A stretch of DNA of 64,000 bases, taken from assembly GCF_008040165.1 (NCBI RefSeq), contig NZ_VRUR01000001.1:1321349-1385348 (forward strand), read 5' to 3'. The position numbers and the translations under genes were made by a program. Source of the stretch: Flagellimonas hymeniacidonis (GTDB lineage Bacteria > Bacteroidota > Bacteroidia > Flavobacteriales > Flavobacteriaceae). Below the pieces are notes generated by a model, which made no database searches, was not told where the DNA came from, and saw nothing but the letters and a program-made list of their open reading frames with translations. Below are positions 7,642 through 16,790 of this stretch, piece by piece. Numbering within the stretch: position 1 is the stretch's first letter; each line of letters begins with the position of its first letter.

Positions 7642-8573
7642 TTAATATTTATTTTGGGGTTTCAACTTTTCAAAAATCTTGGTACTTATCCAATAAATAC
7701 CTCGATAAGGCTTTTTTGCTTTTTTGAAAAAGAGATATTTAGCATCTGGAGATAATGTTGGTGAACCAGCCCTAGCTTCGGTGTTCACTTCAGCTCCTAA
7801 AGGAGAGGCTTTAGTCCAGATGTTTTCACCTATTTGAAAAGAAATGTAAATCTGCTGTATGCTATTACTTTCAGGTCGCGAAGTGCAGAAAAGTATATAG
7901 CTTTCATCTGGTGCAATTACTGAATTGCTTTCTCCAAAGGAAGAATTTACATTTGCCCCCAGTTTTTAACATTTATAAAATTTCCATTCACCTATTCACC
8001 TCGATATAGATCATCACCGCCAAAGCCCCCTAGACGCGATGAACGAAAAAAAATATTCTTTTTCTTTGAAACAGAAAGATAGACTTCTCCTTCGGCTGTG
8101 TTAATGTCCATACCGGCATAAATTGGCTCTGACCAACCGCTTTCTGTTTTTATGGCATAATATATATCAAGACCGACTGAATTTGGCTGTGGTCTATCCG
8201 AAGCAAAGAATATATGATTGCCATCGGGCGAGAAATTAATGTCCACATCAGAATATTTACCAGAAAATGAAGCAGTTTTAGGACCTACCCATTCATCATT
8301 AATTCGTTTGAAAGTTCTTATTTCATATGTAGGCTCCGGTTTTTCCTTAGTTGCCTTGTAATAGGAAAAAAACATTTCTTTGCCATTAGGTGAAAAAGAA
8401 ACATTAAAGCTCCTTCTTTTCCCTTTTGGATGTATGACCAATTCACCACCACTAAATAGCTCTGCCTTAAGGCCTGGAGGTTTTTGTCCCAAATAGTTGT
8501 TTGTTTTTTCTTGTGAATGCAAAGAGCATAGTGCTGTAATAAAAGCCAAAAAAGATAATAATCCTTTCCTCAT
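7642..8573 (-). pseudogene. Broken PD40 beta-propeller protein, paralogue of the upstream gene
   Basis: The first 193 codons are intact: signal peptide MRKGLLSFLAFITALCSLHS, then LGQKPPGLKAELFS and WD40-like PD40 repeats such as SPDGNHIFFASDRPQPNS. A TAG at 7992-7994 replaces a Trp codon of the family (E-W-V-N-G). A one-base loss in an A-run near 7965-7970 then shifts the frame. After correction the protein continues: NSSFGESNSVIAPDESYILF, TLSPDAKYLFFKKAKK and the end IYWISTKIFEKLKPQNKY, parallel to the neighbour's end IYWVSTKIIEELKSLNKK. The two events make a full-length product unlikely, although the N-terminal part could still be secreted. The upstream intact copy begins 1 bp away. Confidence 0.85.
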
Positions 8574-8574
8574 A

Positions 8575-9474
8575 TTATTTTTTATTTAGCGATTTCAGCT
8601 CCTCAATAATCTTTGTAGAAACCCAATAAATATCTGCCTTACCCCTGCGTCTGCTCATAAAGAACAAATACTTTCCATCTAAAGTTATACTCGGACAAAT
8701 CTCATCAAAAGCTGAATTTACCGCACCCCTTAAGTTTTCGGCCTTCGTCCAATTATTATTTTCTCCTTTAAATGAAATATACAAATCTTGTGCGCCAATC
8801 GTATCTGACCAATCTTTTGAACTAAAAATAATGTAGCTCTCATCTGGAGAGACATAAGCATCCCAATCATGCATGTTGCTGTTGATATTTTCATCCAAAA
8901 GAATGGGTTGTTGGTATTTCATATTTCTAAATGGAGCCATGTAAAGATCACATCCTCCCCAACCTTCATTTGTGCATGAGAAATAATATAGGTTTCCATT
9001 AGCCGCCACGGATGGATAATTCTCACCGTGATCACTGTTCACGGGAGGTCCAATATTAACCGGATTTGACCACCCTCCTGATTCATCCCTTTGAATAAAG
9101 TAAATATCCATCGATTCCAAGATTCTTTCTTCTGAGGTACGAGGTCTGTTCGAACCAAAAAAGATTTTGCTTCCATCGGGTGAAATGGTAAAATCACCAT
9201 CGGTAAAATGCAGTGGTTGGGGTTTTGTCCACCTCCCATCAATTTCTTTGGTAAAGAAAATGGAAAATGTTCCATCATTCGTGAAAGCAGCACACATTTC
9301 ACTTCCTTCAATAGTTGAAATAATTTCAGGACTAAACACTTCGGTAGTTAAACCAGGTGGCTTTTGACCCAAATAGGGGCCATTCAATTTTGAGAAATCA
9401 GAATTCTTTCCTTGGGAATATCCAGAAATAAAAACAAGGAAAATTATAGCAATTGACAACAATGGTGTTCTCAT
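8575..9474 (-). CDS. Secreted PD40 (TolB-like) beta-propeller protein
   Basis: A 299-residue protein with a Sec signal peptide (MRTPLLSIAIIFLVFISGYS), then LGQKPPGLTTEVFSPEI and several PD40 blades: ISPDGSKIFFGSNRP, VSPDESYIIFSSKDWS and SITLDGKYLFFMSRRRGKAD. PD40 propellers resemble the TolB beta-propeller and usually bind proteins or glycans in the periplasm; no enzyme motif is visible. ATG 9474 is chosen because the signal peptide begins there; an upstream in-frame start (9558) adds a non-fitting segment. It is followed directly by a decayed paralogue, so the pair arose by duplication. Confidence 0.8.
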   Translation of the reverse strand: MRTPLLSIAIIFLVFISGYSQGKNSDFSKLNGPYLGQKPPGLTTEVFSPEIISTIEGSEMCAAFTNDGTFSIFFTKEIDGRWTKPQPLHFTDGDFTISPDGSKIFFGSNRPRTSEERILESMDIYFIQRDESGGWSNPVNIGPPVNSDHGENYPSVAANGNLYYFSCTNEGWGGCDLYMAPFRNMKYQQPILLDENINSNMHDWDAYVSPDESYIIFSSKDWSDTIGAQDLYISFKGENNNWTKAENLRGAVNSAFDEICPSITLDGKYLFFMSRRRGKADIYWVSTKIIEELKSLNKK

Positions 9475-9986
9475 ATTTTCACCAATGATATGTTTGGTGA
9501 CAGGAGACAAAGATCGTATAATCTTTGGGCGACATATATGTACAATAAAAGTAAGCAATTAAGTACGTTGATTTGGTCAAAAGATGAGGTCCCATAAAAC
9601 GCCCTATTTAAGGGACAATATTCAACTAATGGAGGAGACCCAAAATGGATTTGCAATACCAAATGGTTATAAAACATTTTATAAACGAACAATTATATTT
9701 GAGAAATTAAGTTGAGAAATTTATTTTTCTCGTTTATTATTTCTTTGCATTGCAATCAGTTTTTCAGTCAAAGTAATCTAAAAATGGATTGATAATTAAC
9801 ATTAATGAAATCAAACTAATTACAAATGGATAGCTTTAGCCTTTAATAACCTCAAGGCTTAAAGCAGAAACTGAATTTAGTTTATACAATATTTACTACC
9901 TTGAACTATTGCAAATCAAATTTTAACAACAATTTCATTGGTCCTTATTAGGTAGTTTGGATTATTTTTTAGGCTGAATTTATTAT
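9475..9986. other. Divergent intergenic region
   Basis: About 510 bp between the divergent PD40 gene and the universal stress protein gene. It is AT-rich and has no plausible open frame. It must hold promoters for both sides, but I see no box that I can place with confidence. Confidence 0.5.
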
Positions 9987-10829
9987 ATGAAACATATATT
10001 GCTAATCGGTAATTTGGATGGCCACTCTGTTCCAATTCTACGATATACAGGTAAGTTATGTAAAGATTTAGATTTACGTTTACATGTACTCAAGATTGAA
10101 CCTAATAACGACCCTGTTTTTCTCTCTTCACCCCATTATGTAAATAAATTGGGCTTATTGGCAAATCGGGGCACTTCGGTCAAAAAAAAGGAATTGGAAA
10201 CCTTTGTTTTAAAAAATACGGAAGATCTTATTGATTCCACATGGGTATCACTTAGATTAATGAGAGGAAATATTGAACATTGTCTCAATTCATTTATAAA
10301 CGAAGAAAAAATCGATATGATCATTGCTCGATACGAGCTGTTCAAAAAATATGGTTTTGAAGAAAATGAAATTTTTAGAAAACTTTTTCTCAATGTTTCA
10401 GAACTCCCTACTTTGCTTATTCCGGAAAATTTCTCTTATGAACCTTTACAAAATGTAGCTTATTTTTCAACGTTTAAGCAAGATGATTATAACAATATTC
10501 AGTGGTTGTTGACCAATTTTCCCAAATCGAAAATAGATGTTATACACTTTTCAAAAGAAGAAAATACCATTGAACATCAGAAATGGATCAAATATTTGAT
10601 GTCCGAAATTAGTAATGCAAATCTTTCATATCATCGAAAAGATGCAACTATAGAGGAATTCATCCAAAAAGAGGCTGATACAATTACTCCCGACTATAAT
10701 TGTCTTGGATTAACAACCCATAAAAGAAATTTCTGGGTTAGGCTAATTGACCCCAGTACTGTACTTAACCTGTTGTCTAAAATAGAGACGCCAACTCTAG
10801 TATTCAAATATACCATTGCCAAGAAGTAA
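9987..10829 (+). CDS. Universal stress protein, tandem UspA domains
   Basis: A 280-residue protein with the two-domain layout of flavobacterial universal stress proteins. The first domain (MKHILLIGNLDGHSVPILRY; IDMIIARYELFKKYGF, then ELPTLLIPENFSY) covers about residues 1-142. The second (NVAYFSTFKQDDYNNIQWLL; LGLTTHKRNFWVRLIDPSTV, then TPTLVFKY) covers 146-277. The nucleotide-binding glycine loop (G-x2-G-x9-G-S/T) of ATP-binding Usp proteins is not preserved in either half, so it probably does not bind ATP in the usual way. It stands alone on the plus strand, and the family is generally induced under stress or slow growth. Confidence 0.8.
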   Translation: MKHILLIGNLDGHSVPILRYTGKLCKDLDLRLHVLKIEPNNDPVFLSSPHYVNKLGLLANRGTSVKKKELETFVLKNTEDLIDSTWVSLRLMRGNIEHCLNSFINEEKIDMIIARYELFKKYGFEENEIFRKLFLNVSELPTLLIPENFSYEPLQNVAYFSTFKQDDYNNIQWLLTNFPKSKIDVIHFSKEENTIEHQKWIKYLMSEISNANLSYHRKDATIEEFIQKEADTITPDYNCLGLTTHKRNFWVRLIDPSTVLNLLSKIETPTLVFKYTIAKK

Positions 10830-10878
10830 TATTGGGACCTTTCATTTTTCCCTGGGGCCCAAATTAGATCCGTACTAC

Positions 10879-11181
10879 CTATTCGACGAGTTTTAGATCG
10901 GTGATAGTGTTCGTAGTGATTTCATCGCCTTCATCATCTTCCTCGGTGTCAGTAGTGTAACTGATTACAAATAGTTTCCCCTTGAATTCATCGGTAGTAA
11001 GATCGAACTGCTCCAATACGCCTTTTTCAACATGCACGAATTCATTTGAAAAATCATCTTTGTCAGTAAAAAAGTAGATTCCATCAACGTACCCGTCAAA
11101 AGTAGCTTTCATGGTTTCGGTTTCTTGGTTCAAAAGTCCCATCGATGTAATTGTAATTAAGAATACAAATAGTGTTTTCAT
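10879..11181 (-). CDS. Small secreted acidic protein, function unknown
   Basis: A 100-residue protein with an N-terminal hydrophobic signal-like segment (MKTLFVFLITITSMGLL) and a strongly acidic C-terminal part (TDTEEDDEGDE). The middle contains DGYVDGIYFFTDKDD and FKGKLFVISYTT, which look like beta-strands of a small barrel. I do not recognise the family. It is likely exported and possibly calcium- or metal-interacting through its acidic stretch, but that is only a guess from composition. It is flanked by convergent and tandem genes without a shared operon. Confidence 0.6.
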   Translation of the reverse strand: MKTLFVFLITITSMGLLNQETETMKATFDGYVDGIYFFTDKDDFSNEFVHVEKGVLEQFDLTTDEFKGKLFVISYTTDTEEDDEGDEITTNTITDLKLVE

Positions 11182-11358
11182 TTGTGTTGTTTTTTTAATT
11201 TGTTAAGTGATTTATTAATAAGTTATTCTTTAAAATTGTAACGGAATTATCCAGTTGAATTCCAAAAAAATCTAAGAATTTTACTGAATCGTAACTGCTA
11301 CCTAAGTAGCTGTCATTCTAAGATTAGGTTCTTCATTCTATTTTTTTACAGAACAGTT

Positions 11359-12228
11359 TTATGCATCAACAACCTCAATGACCAAAGTCGTTCGAAGTTT
11401 TGAGGTCGCATCGCCTCGCACCGAACCCGAAACCGGCATGGTATTTTCATAATGGCTGCTTGAGGCTACTGCGATATGGGTATGACTGGTTGTGATTCCA
11501 TTACTAGGGTCGAAACCAATCCATCCTGCCCCTGGTATAAATACTTCCGTCCAGGCGTGTAGTTCGTACTGCGGGTCTTCAACATTGACATAATAGTAAC
11601 CACTTACAAATCTTGAGGCGATACCTAAATTGCGAAGTAGCTGAATCTGCATCCATACCAAATCGCGACAAGAACCTTTTTTTAGGCGAAATGTTTTGTC
11701 CGCTTCAAAGGGGGAGCCTTCCTCCCTCGATTCCACAATAAAATCAGTATGGATGGCAATTGTAAGTTCCGTTAGAAAAGAAAGGGTATCATTATTCTTT
11801 GAAGCTAGGATGGTTTTGCCGTACCGAACCAAGTCCTCTTGTATGGTTTCTGCCCGTAGATACCTGTGAAGCAAAACCTGTGAGGCATCCGAATAAGAAA
11901 ACGGAATGGTATTGAAATAAATCGGATAAACCAAAAAATTAAATGGGTTATGTGGACTACTATTCAAAACCGCTTCTGATGTAATGCTGATTTTTTTGTG
12001 CATTCCTTCAAACCAACAGAAATGAAGGAAATTATCTTCTGCATCCAATTGTTCTGATATGCCTGCCGGGGTAATTGAAAGTTTTAAGAGGTGAGATTCC
12101 AAATCAAGGTGCGGTTGGTTCTTGGGCCTAAATATCATACTATGGGGTTCAAGAAAAACCGCCTCACTAAACTCGTATTCCGTTTCATGAATGATTTTGA
12201 ACTTCATGGGTGCCGTCTTAACAGTCAT
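11359..12228 (-). CDS. Transglutaminase-like cysteine protease-fold protein
   Basis: A 289-residue protein. The N-terminus (MKFKIIHETEYEFSEAVFLE) is the beta-rich region found before bacterial transglutaminase-like domains. The catalytic triad is visible: Cys187 in LKKGSCRDLVWMQ, His224 in YELHAWTEVF, and Asp240 in WIGFDPSNG. Proteins of this group are predicted peptidases or acyl-transferases on peptide bonds. The gene is the third of a minus-strand set with a circularly permuted ATP-grasp enzyme and an alpha-E protein, a combination conserved across many bacteria and predicted to make and process a peptide-like product. The start could also be the second Met (12207), where the family homology begins. 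Confidence 0.87.
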   Translation of the reverse strand: MTVKTAPMKFKIIHETEYEFSEAVFLEPHSMIFRPKNQPHLDLESHLLKLSITPAGISEQLDAEDNFLHFCWFEGMHKKISITSEAVLNSSPHNPFNFLVYPIYFNTIPFSYSDASQVLLHRYLRAETIQEDLVRYGKTILASKNNDTLSFLTELTIAIHTDFIVESREEGSPFEADKTFRLKKGSCRDLVWMQIQLLRNLGIASRFVSGYYYVNVEDPQYELHAWTEVFIPGAGWIGFDPSNGITTSHTHIAVASSSHYENTMPVSGSVRGDATSKLRTTLVIEVVDA

Positions 12229-12306
12229 TTTTATTAGATGTATCCTCTTTGGATCTAAGCTTTATTCCCAAACGATATCTCATTGATTTCTTTATAAAGG
12301 GGATGG

Positions 12307-13272
12307 TCATTGTTGAATCTGTGTTTGCGCCTGTGCGGCAAAAAAGGAATTATAAAGCCCTAAAGAAACGGCGTTCAACCGTTTTTGAAATTCGTCTAGA
12401 TATTCATGAAGACCACTTTCAAAGACATCACCGATTTCAATAAATTCGAGTTCTGATTTAAGTTTTCCCAATTGCTTTTCCGCTTCATTGCTAAAGCCAC
12501 CAGTGTTTCCCGTTATTTCTTGCAACGACTTCTCAGCATGAATCAAACAACAAAGCATGGACCGAGGAAACCTTTTGTCCAGAATCAAAAATTCCGATAT
12601 GTTGACAGCGGTCAGTTTGCCATATTTTTTTCGGTACATGTCATAGGCACTTACCGATTTTAGCAAAGCGGCCCATTGCATCAAATCCAAAGGGCCTCCA
12701 ACTTCTTGATGCGTTGTCAATAAAATATGATATTTGACATCCATTACCCGCGATGTTTTATCGGCCCGTTCGATAAGTTGTCCGATCTTACCGAAATGCC
12801 ACCCATCGTTTCTGGAAATAGTTGCGTCCAAAATGCCGTATAGCAATTGACAGTTTTCTTTTATTTTTTTGAAGAACATTCTGGGATCGTTATTTTTCCA
12901 GCGTTTCTTTTCCAATCCGTCTTTTACAAAAAAGTAGATTGCATTAATCTGTTCCCAAACTTCTTTGGTAATCTCTGGTCTTATGGATCTTGCATTTTCC
13001 CTAGCCTGTGTTATGCAACTGTATATGGAGTTCTGGTTTTGGGGATCAAATCCCAAGAAATAAATGACATTGTTCTTGTTCACGGTTTCATAAAGAGATT
13101 GGTATAAAGGCCAATCTCCTGTAATTACCACTAATGGCTTCCATTGTTCTTCAGCATTAGGTTGGGATTCTAAAGAAAGATTGAAATTCACATCCATAAA
13201 TCGAGCATAATTTTCGGCTCGTTCTATATATCGGTTCATCCAATACATGGTATTTGCTACTCTACTAAGCAT
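12307..13272 (-). CDS. Alpha-E domain protein (DUF403)
   Basis: A 321-residue all-helical protein that starts exactly as the family does (MLSRVANTMYWMNRYIERAEN). Further family segments are IGQLIERADKTSRVMDVKYH and FLILDKRFPRSMLCCLIHAE. Its biochemical role is not established. It nearly always accompanies the circularly permuted ATP-grasp enzyme encoded immediately upstream (gap of 3 bp), so it is thought to work in the same complex or pathway. The downstream gap of 78 bp leads to the transglutaminase-like gene. Confidence 0.88.
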   Translation of the reverse strand: MLSRVANTMYWMNRYIERAENYARFMDVNFNLSLESQPNAEEQWKPLVVITGDWPLYQSLYETVNKNNVIYFLGFDPQNQNSIYSCITQARENARSIRPEITKEVWEQINAIYFFVKDGLEKKRWKNNDPRMFFKKIKENCQLLYGILDATISRNDGWHFGKIGQLIERADKTSRVMDVKYHILLTTHQEVGGPLDLMQWAALLKSVSAYDMYRKKYGKLTAVNISEFLILDKRFPRSMLCCLIHAEKSLQEITGNTGGFSNEAEKQLGKLKSELEFIEIGDVFESGLHEYLDEFQKRLNAVSLGLYNSFFAAQAQTQIQQ

Positions 13273-13275
13273 ACG

Positions 13276-14724
13276 TTATTTTTTAGTTTTGGAATCTAGT
13301 ACCCAAGTGTCTTTACTTCCACCACCTTGAGAAGAATTGACTACTAATGATCCCTTGGTGAGAGCGACTCTTGTTAGTGCGCCCGGTACTATTTTAATAT
13401 CTTTCCCGTATAGGCAATAGGGCCTTAAATCCACATGCCTTCCTTCGATGGTATCATCCGTCAGGGTCGGTACTCTAGAAAGATTGATCATGGGTTGGGC
13501 AATATAGTTTCTTGGATTGTTTTTTATTTTGACGAGGAATTCATCACATTCTTTTTTAGTTGATTTTGGACCTATCAACATGCCGTATCCTCCAGAACCG
13601 TCAGTTTGTTTTACTACGAGGGTATGAATATTTTCCAGAACATATTTACAGTCGTCTTTCTCCCCACAGATGTAGGTCTTGATATTAGGCAAGAGCACCT
13701 CTTCTCCTAAATAATATTTGATCAATCGGGGGATGTAGGCATAAATAGCCTTGTCATCGGCGACCCCTGCACCTGGCGCGTTGACCAATACCACATTGCC
13801 CTTGCGGTAGGCTTCAAAAAGACCAGCTGTGCCCAACATTGAATCTTTATTAAAGACCAATGGATCTATAAAATCGTCATCGACCCTGCGGTAGATAACA
13901 TGTACACGTTGAAGCCCTTTGGTGGTGTTCATATAAACAAAATCGTTTTTCACGACCAAGTCCCTTCCCTCGACCAATTCGGCACCCATTTGTTGGGCTA
14001 GGTAAGCATGTTCAAAATAGGCTGAATTATAAATACCGGGCGTCAACACAGCTATGGATGCAGGAGATTCCTTAGTTAGGGACTCCAACATATCCCTTAG
14101 ATGGTGGGTATAATCATGAACTGGTCTTACGTTTAGTTTTTCAAACACTTCAGGAAATGTGCGTTTCAAAATCTCCCTGTTTTCAAGCATGTACGATACG
14201 CCAGAAGGGCATCTTAGATTATCTTCCAGCACATAAAAATTACCATCATCGCCACGAATTAAATCCGTTCCAGAAATATGGCTCCAAACATTCTCGGGAG
14301 GACGTAAACCAACACATTCCTTGAGGTATCCGGCACTAGAAAGCACAAGTTCTTTTGGGATGATATTATCCTTTAAGGATCTTTGTTCGTTATAAATATC
14401 ATTAATGAACATATTCAATGCCACGATGCGCTGTTCCAACCCTTTTGCAAGCATGTCCCAATCGTTACCGCTTATGATTCTTGGTATAATATCTAAGTGT
14501 AGGATACGTTCCACCCCTTGGTTGTCATTGTACACGTTAAAGGTCATGCCAAGAGATAGTTGGGCCCGATCTGTTGCGTGCTGTAAAAATTGGAGTTTGT
14601 TTTTACTCAATTTTTCCAAACGTCCTTTGAACTTTTCATAACTAGGTCTCACGTCATTGGTGTCCTTGAACATTTCGTCATAAAACCCAGTGGTTTCATA
14701 TTTGGTAAAATCTACTTTGGACAT
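13276..14724 (-). CDS. Circularly permuted type 2 ATP-grasp ligase (DUF404/DUF407)
   Basis: A 482-residue enzyme. Recognisable blocks are the N-terminal YDEMFKDTNDVRPSYEKF, the metal/ATP-binding LEDNLRCPSGVSYMLENR, and the glycine-rich nucleotide loop VVKQTDGSGGYGMLIGPKS, followed by IAQPMINLSRVPTL. The order of the ATP-grasp elements is that of the circularly permuted type 2 group. These enzymes are predicted to form peptide or amide bonds using ATP; the substrate is unknown. The gene leads a minus-strand run with the alpha-E protein (3 bp) and the transglutaminase-like protein, and a zinc metallopeptidase gene lies 0.6 kb upstream in the same direction. Confidence 0.9.
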   Translation of the reverse strand: MSKVDFTKYETTGFYDEMFKDTNDVRPSYEKFKGRLEKLSKNKLQFLQHATDRAQLSLGMTFNVYNDNQGVERILHLDIIPRIISGNDWDMLAKGLEQRIVALNMFINDIYNEQRSLKDNIIPKELVLSSAGYLKECVGLRPPENVWSHISGTDLIRGDDGNFYVLEDNLRCPSGVSYMLENREILKRTFPEVFEKLNVRPVHDYTHHLRDMLESLTKESPASIAVLTPGIYNSAYFEHAYLAQQMGAELVEGRDLVVKNDFVYMNTTKGLQRVHVIYRRVDDDFIDPLVFNKDSMLGTAGLFEAYRKGNVVLVNAPGAGVADDKAIYAYIPRLIKYYLGEEVLLPNIKTYICGEKDDCKYVLENIHTLVVKQTDGSGGYGMLIGPKSTKKECDEFLVKIKNNPRNYIAQPMINLSRVPTLTDDTIEGRHVDLRPYCLYGKDIKIVPGALTRVALTKGSLVVNSSQGGGSKDTWVLDSKTKK

Positions 14725-15350
14725 ATTTATGGTTTTTGGTTCTTATGTTATATTTTTTTCGGCAAAAGGATGTTTCGGTATTAAATCAGTATGTAAATCC
14801 CGCTAAAAAGGAAGCCCTTATAATATACTATTAAATATTTATCTATTGGGTTTGTATGGGTACAGATTAGAAAGAAATTAATCGAATTCTGAATTTCCGT
14901 GGATGAATTTGTTTAAAAGTACGAATTGCAAGTAAGGCTTAACAATCTATATTAATTGGTTATCAGCACTTTAGATTTTATGGCTTTAACTTTGTTTGTT
15001 ATGGCATCAATCATTCGACGTATAAGAATCAAAAAATAGGCATCTAAGATTTATATGTGTCATTTGCGCATAGAAATAACAAATCACACTTTGCATCAAC
15101 AGTAAATATTGCATTAAGTGATGGGAAATCGGTTAAAAAGAAATTGTCTTTTTGTGATTTGCCGCTATATTGGATATTTCGAGTGAAGAATATAAAGATG
15201 TCCCTAAAGACCTTCAGTGTATACCCATTTAATCCATGTGAACAAAAGAGACACAATTACAACATATTTGCAATTTTTTCAAGACAATCTACACCACCAT
15301 TATGCTCAACCGCAAATATGCCAAAGGTCACACCTCTGAAAATATCAAAA
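14725..15350. other. Intergenic stretch without a supported gene
   Basis: About 625 bp between two minus-strand genes. A plus-strand frame at 15057-15371 exists, but its composition and lack of family pattern make it an unlikely gene. The region should contain the promoter of the ATP-grasp operon near 14725-14800; I could not place one with confidence. Confidence 0.5.
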
Positions 15351-16394
15351 TCATCGCCTTGTCAACAATAATTCATGAATAAAAATCATTTTTTTTATGA
15401 CTTTCTTGGTAATCACAAATGGGTAAACATCTGATATTCCCATTGCTCTGTTGATACTATTAACGGCAAAGGATAAGGGTACACAGGTTCGTATAATTGT
15501 TTTAAAATCTTTTACTGTATAAGGGTCAAATGTTGACGATATCTTCATACTTTCAGAAATATCCCTATGATTTACTTCCAATCCAAAAAAGTGTGCTGTC
15601 TCCACCATGTCCATAATGTGTAGGTAATGTGCCCAAGTTTCCGCCCAATCTTCCCAAGGATGCGATGTCGCATATTTACTTATATAGGAGTCGTGCCAAT
15701 CATCGGGTGCTCCGTTCTTGTAATAAGCCTTCAAGGCATCAGCATAATTCTCTTTCTCATTTCCAAAAATGCTCCTAAAGGTTTGCAATACCTCTTGATC
15801 TTTGAAAATTAATTGTTCCCAAAAGTAATGGCCTACCTCATGCCTTAAATGTCCTATAAGTGTCCGATATGGCTCCTGCATCTCCTTTCTCGTTTGCTCC
15901 CTCAATACCGAATCCGCTTCCCTTAATAATATGGTAATGACTCCATTTGCGTGTCCAGTCATGATTTTTGGGTTATTCCGTTTTGCTATAAAATCAAAAC
16001 ACAATCCCTCATCGTTGTCCATTTTACTTGGCAAATCCATGCCTATTTTTTGAAGCTGATAAATGAGACGGTGTTTAGCAACTTCTAAATTTTGCCATTT
16101 GGGAAAATTCTTTTTGTCGGAAAGATCAGGTATGGTTCGATTGAGCTGGCAAGCACGGCAATATTCTTGCTGGGAGTCCCTTACTAAAAGCCAATTACAA
16201 ACTTCATACTCTTTGTTTTTACAGTACTTATATTCAAATTTTTCGCGATCGGAGGTCAGGGAAGAGGCATCTGGGTCAAATGTGAGCATCTGCCGGTCAA
16301 GGTCGCGATAACCGGACAAATGTCCGCAATTCTCACATTGGGTATTTTCAAAATACAGCGGATGGTTGCAATGTCCGCATTGAAAAACTTTCAT
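15351..16394 (-). CDS. Putative zinc-binding metallopeptidase with N-terminal zinc ribbons
   Basis: A 347-residue protein. The N-terminus has a zinc ribbon (C6-x2-C9, C20-x2-C23, FQCGHCN and ENTQCENCGH) and a second cysteine set (C58, C66, C79, C82). The peptidase core carries HEVGH at 185-189, an HExxH zinc site, with further acidic and histidine candidates in HPWEDWAETWAHYLH. This matches the 'putative zinc-binding metallopeptidase' family. Homologues are often encoded with the ATP-grasp/alpha-E/transglutaminase set, and here the gene lies upstream in the same direction, so it may mature or remove the peptide product. That link is inference. Confidence 0.82.
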   Translation of the reverse strand: MKVFQCGHCNHPLYFENTQCENCGHLSGYRDLDRQMLTFDPDASSLTSDREKFEYKYCKNKEYEVCNWLLVRDSQQEYCRACQLNRTIPDLSDKKNFPKWQNLEVAKHRLIYQLQKIGMDLPSKMDNDEGLCFDFIAKRNNPKIMTGHANGVITILLREADSVLREQTRKEMQEPYRTLIGHLRHEVGHYFWEQLIFKDQEVLQTFRSIFGNEKENYADALKAYYKNGAPDDWHDSYISKYATSHPWEDWAETWAHYLHIMDMVETAHFFGLEVNHRDISESMKISSTFDPYTVKDFKTIIRTCVPLSFAVNSINRAMGISDVYPFVITKKVIKKMIFIHELLLTRR

Positions 16395-16790
16395 TGATTA
16401 TATTCAATTTTTGAGTAGCGAATGTAGTAATTAAACCACAAGATATTTGGTTATGTATTAATGTTTTGATCAAGGTATTTGTAACTTAAATGAGGGGTTT
16501 ATAAAACGAAGGTTTCTAGGGAATTTAATCTTTCTGCGTAATCAGTCCCAACAACTTGCCCTTTTACAACACCGATTGATTTTTTAACAAATGATATTCA
16601 CACAAAAATCTGAACTGCAAAAGTATTGCAAGCATAGAATTTGATGCTTCTATTTTAAGAATTGAAAGCCACTGGTTATGATTTATGCCGGGATTGAAAT
16701 TGGTATGGATAATTAAAAAAAATTGGCAGGCATAAATTATGAAAAGTTTGAATTAATTTCAATACATAAATGAATCCCTAAAGTTAGGTT
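16395..16790. other. Divergent intergenic region
   Basis: About 400 bp between the metallopeptidase gene (minus) and the aminotransferase gene (plus). It is AT-rich and no open frame or structured RNA was recognised. It should hold both promoters, but none could be placed with confidence. Confidence 0.5.

Noticed and set aside
12249..12663. Plus-strand short frames opposite the alpha-E gene
   Set aside because: They are shadows of the well-supported minus-strand DUF403 gene.
15057..15371. Plus-strand gene of 104 residues
   Set aside because: Low-complexity composition, no family pattern, and its end overlaps the minus-strand metallopeptidase gene. Likely spurious.
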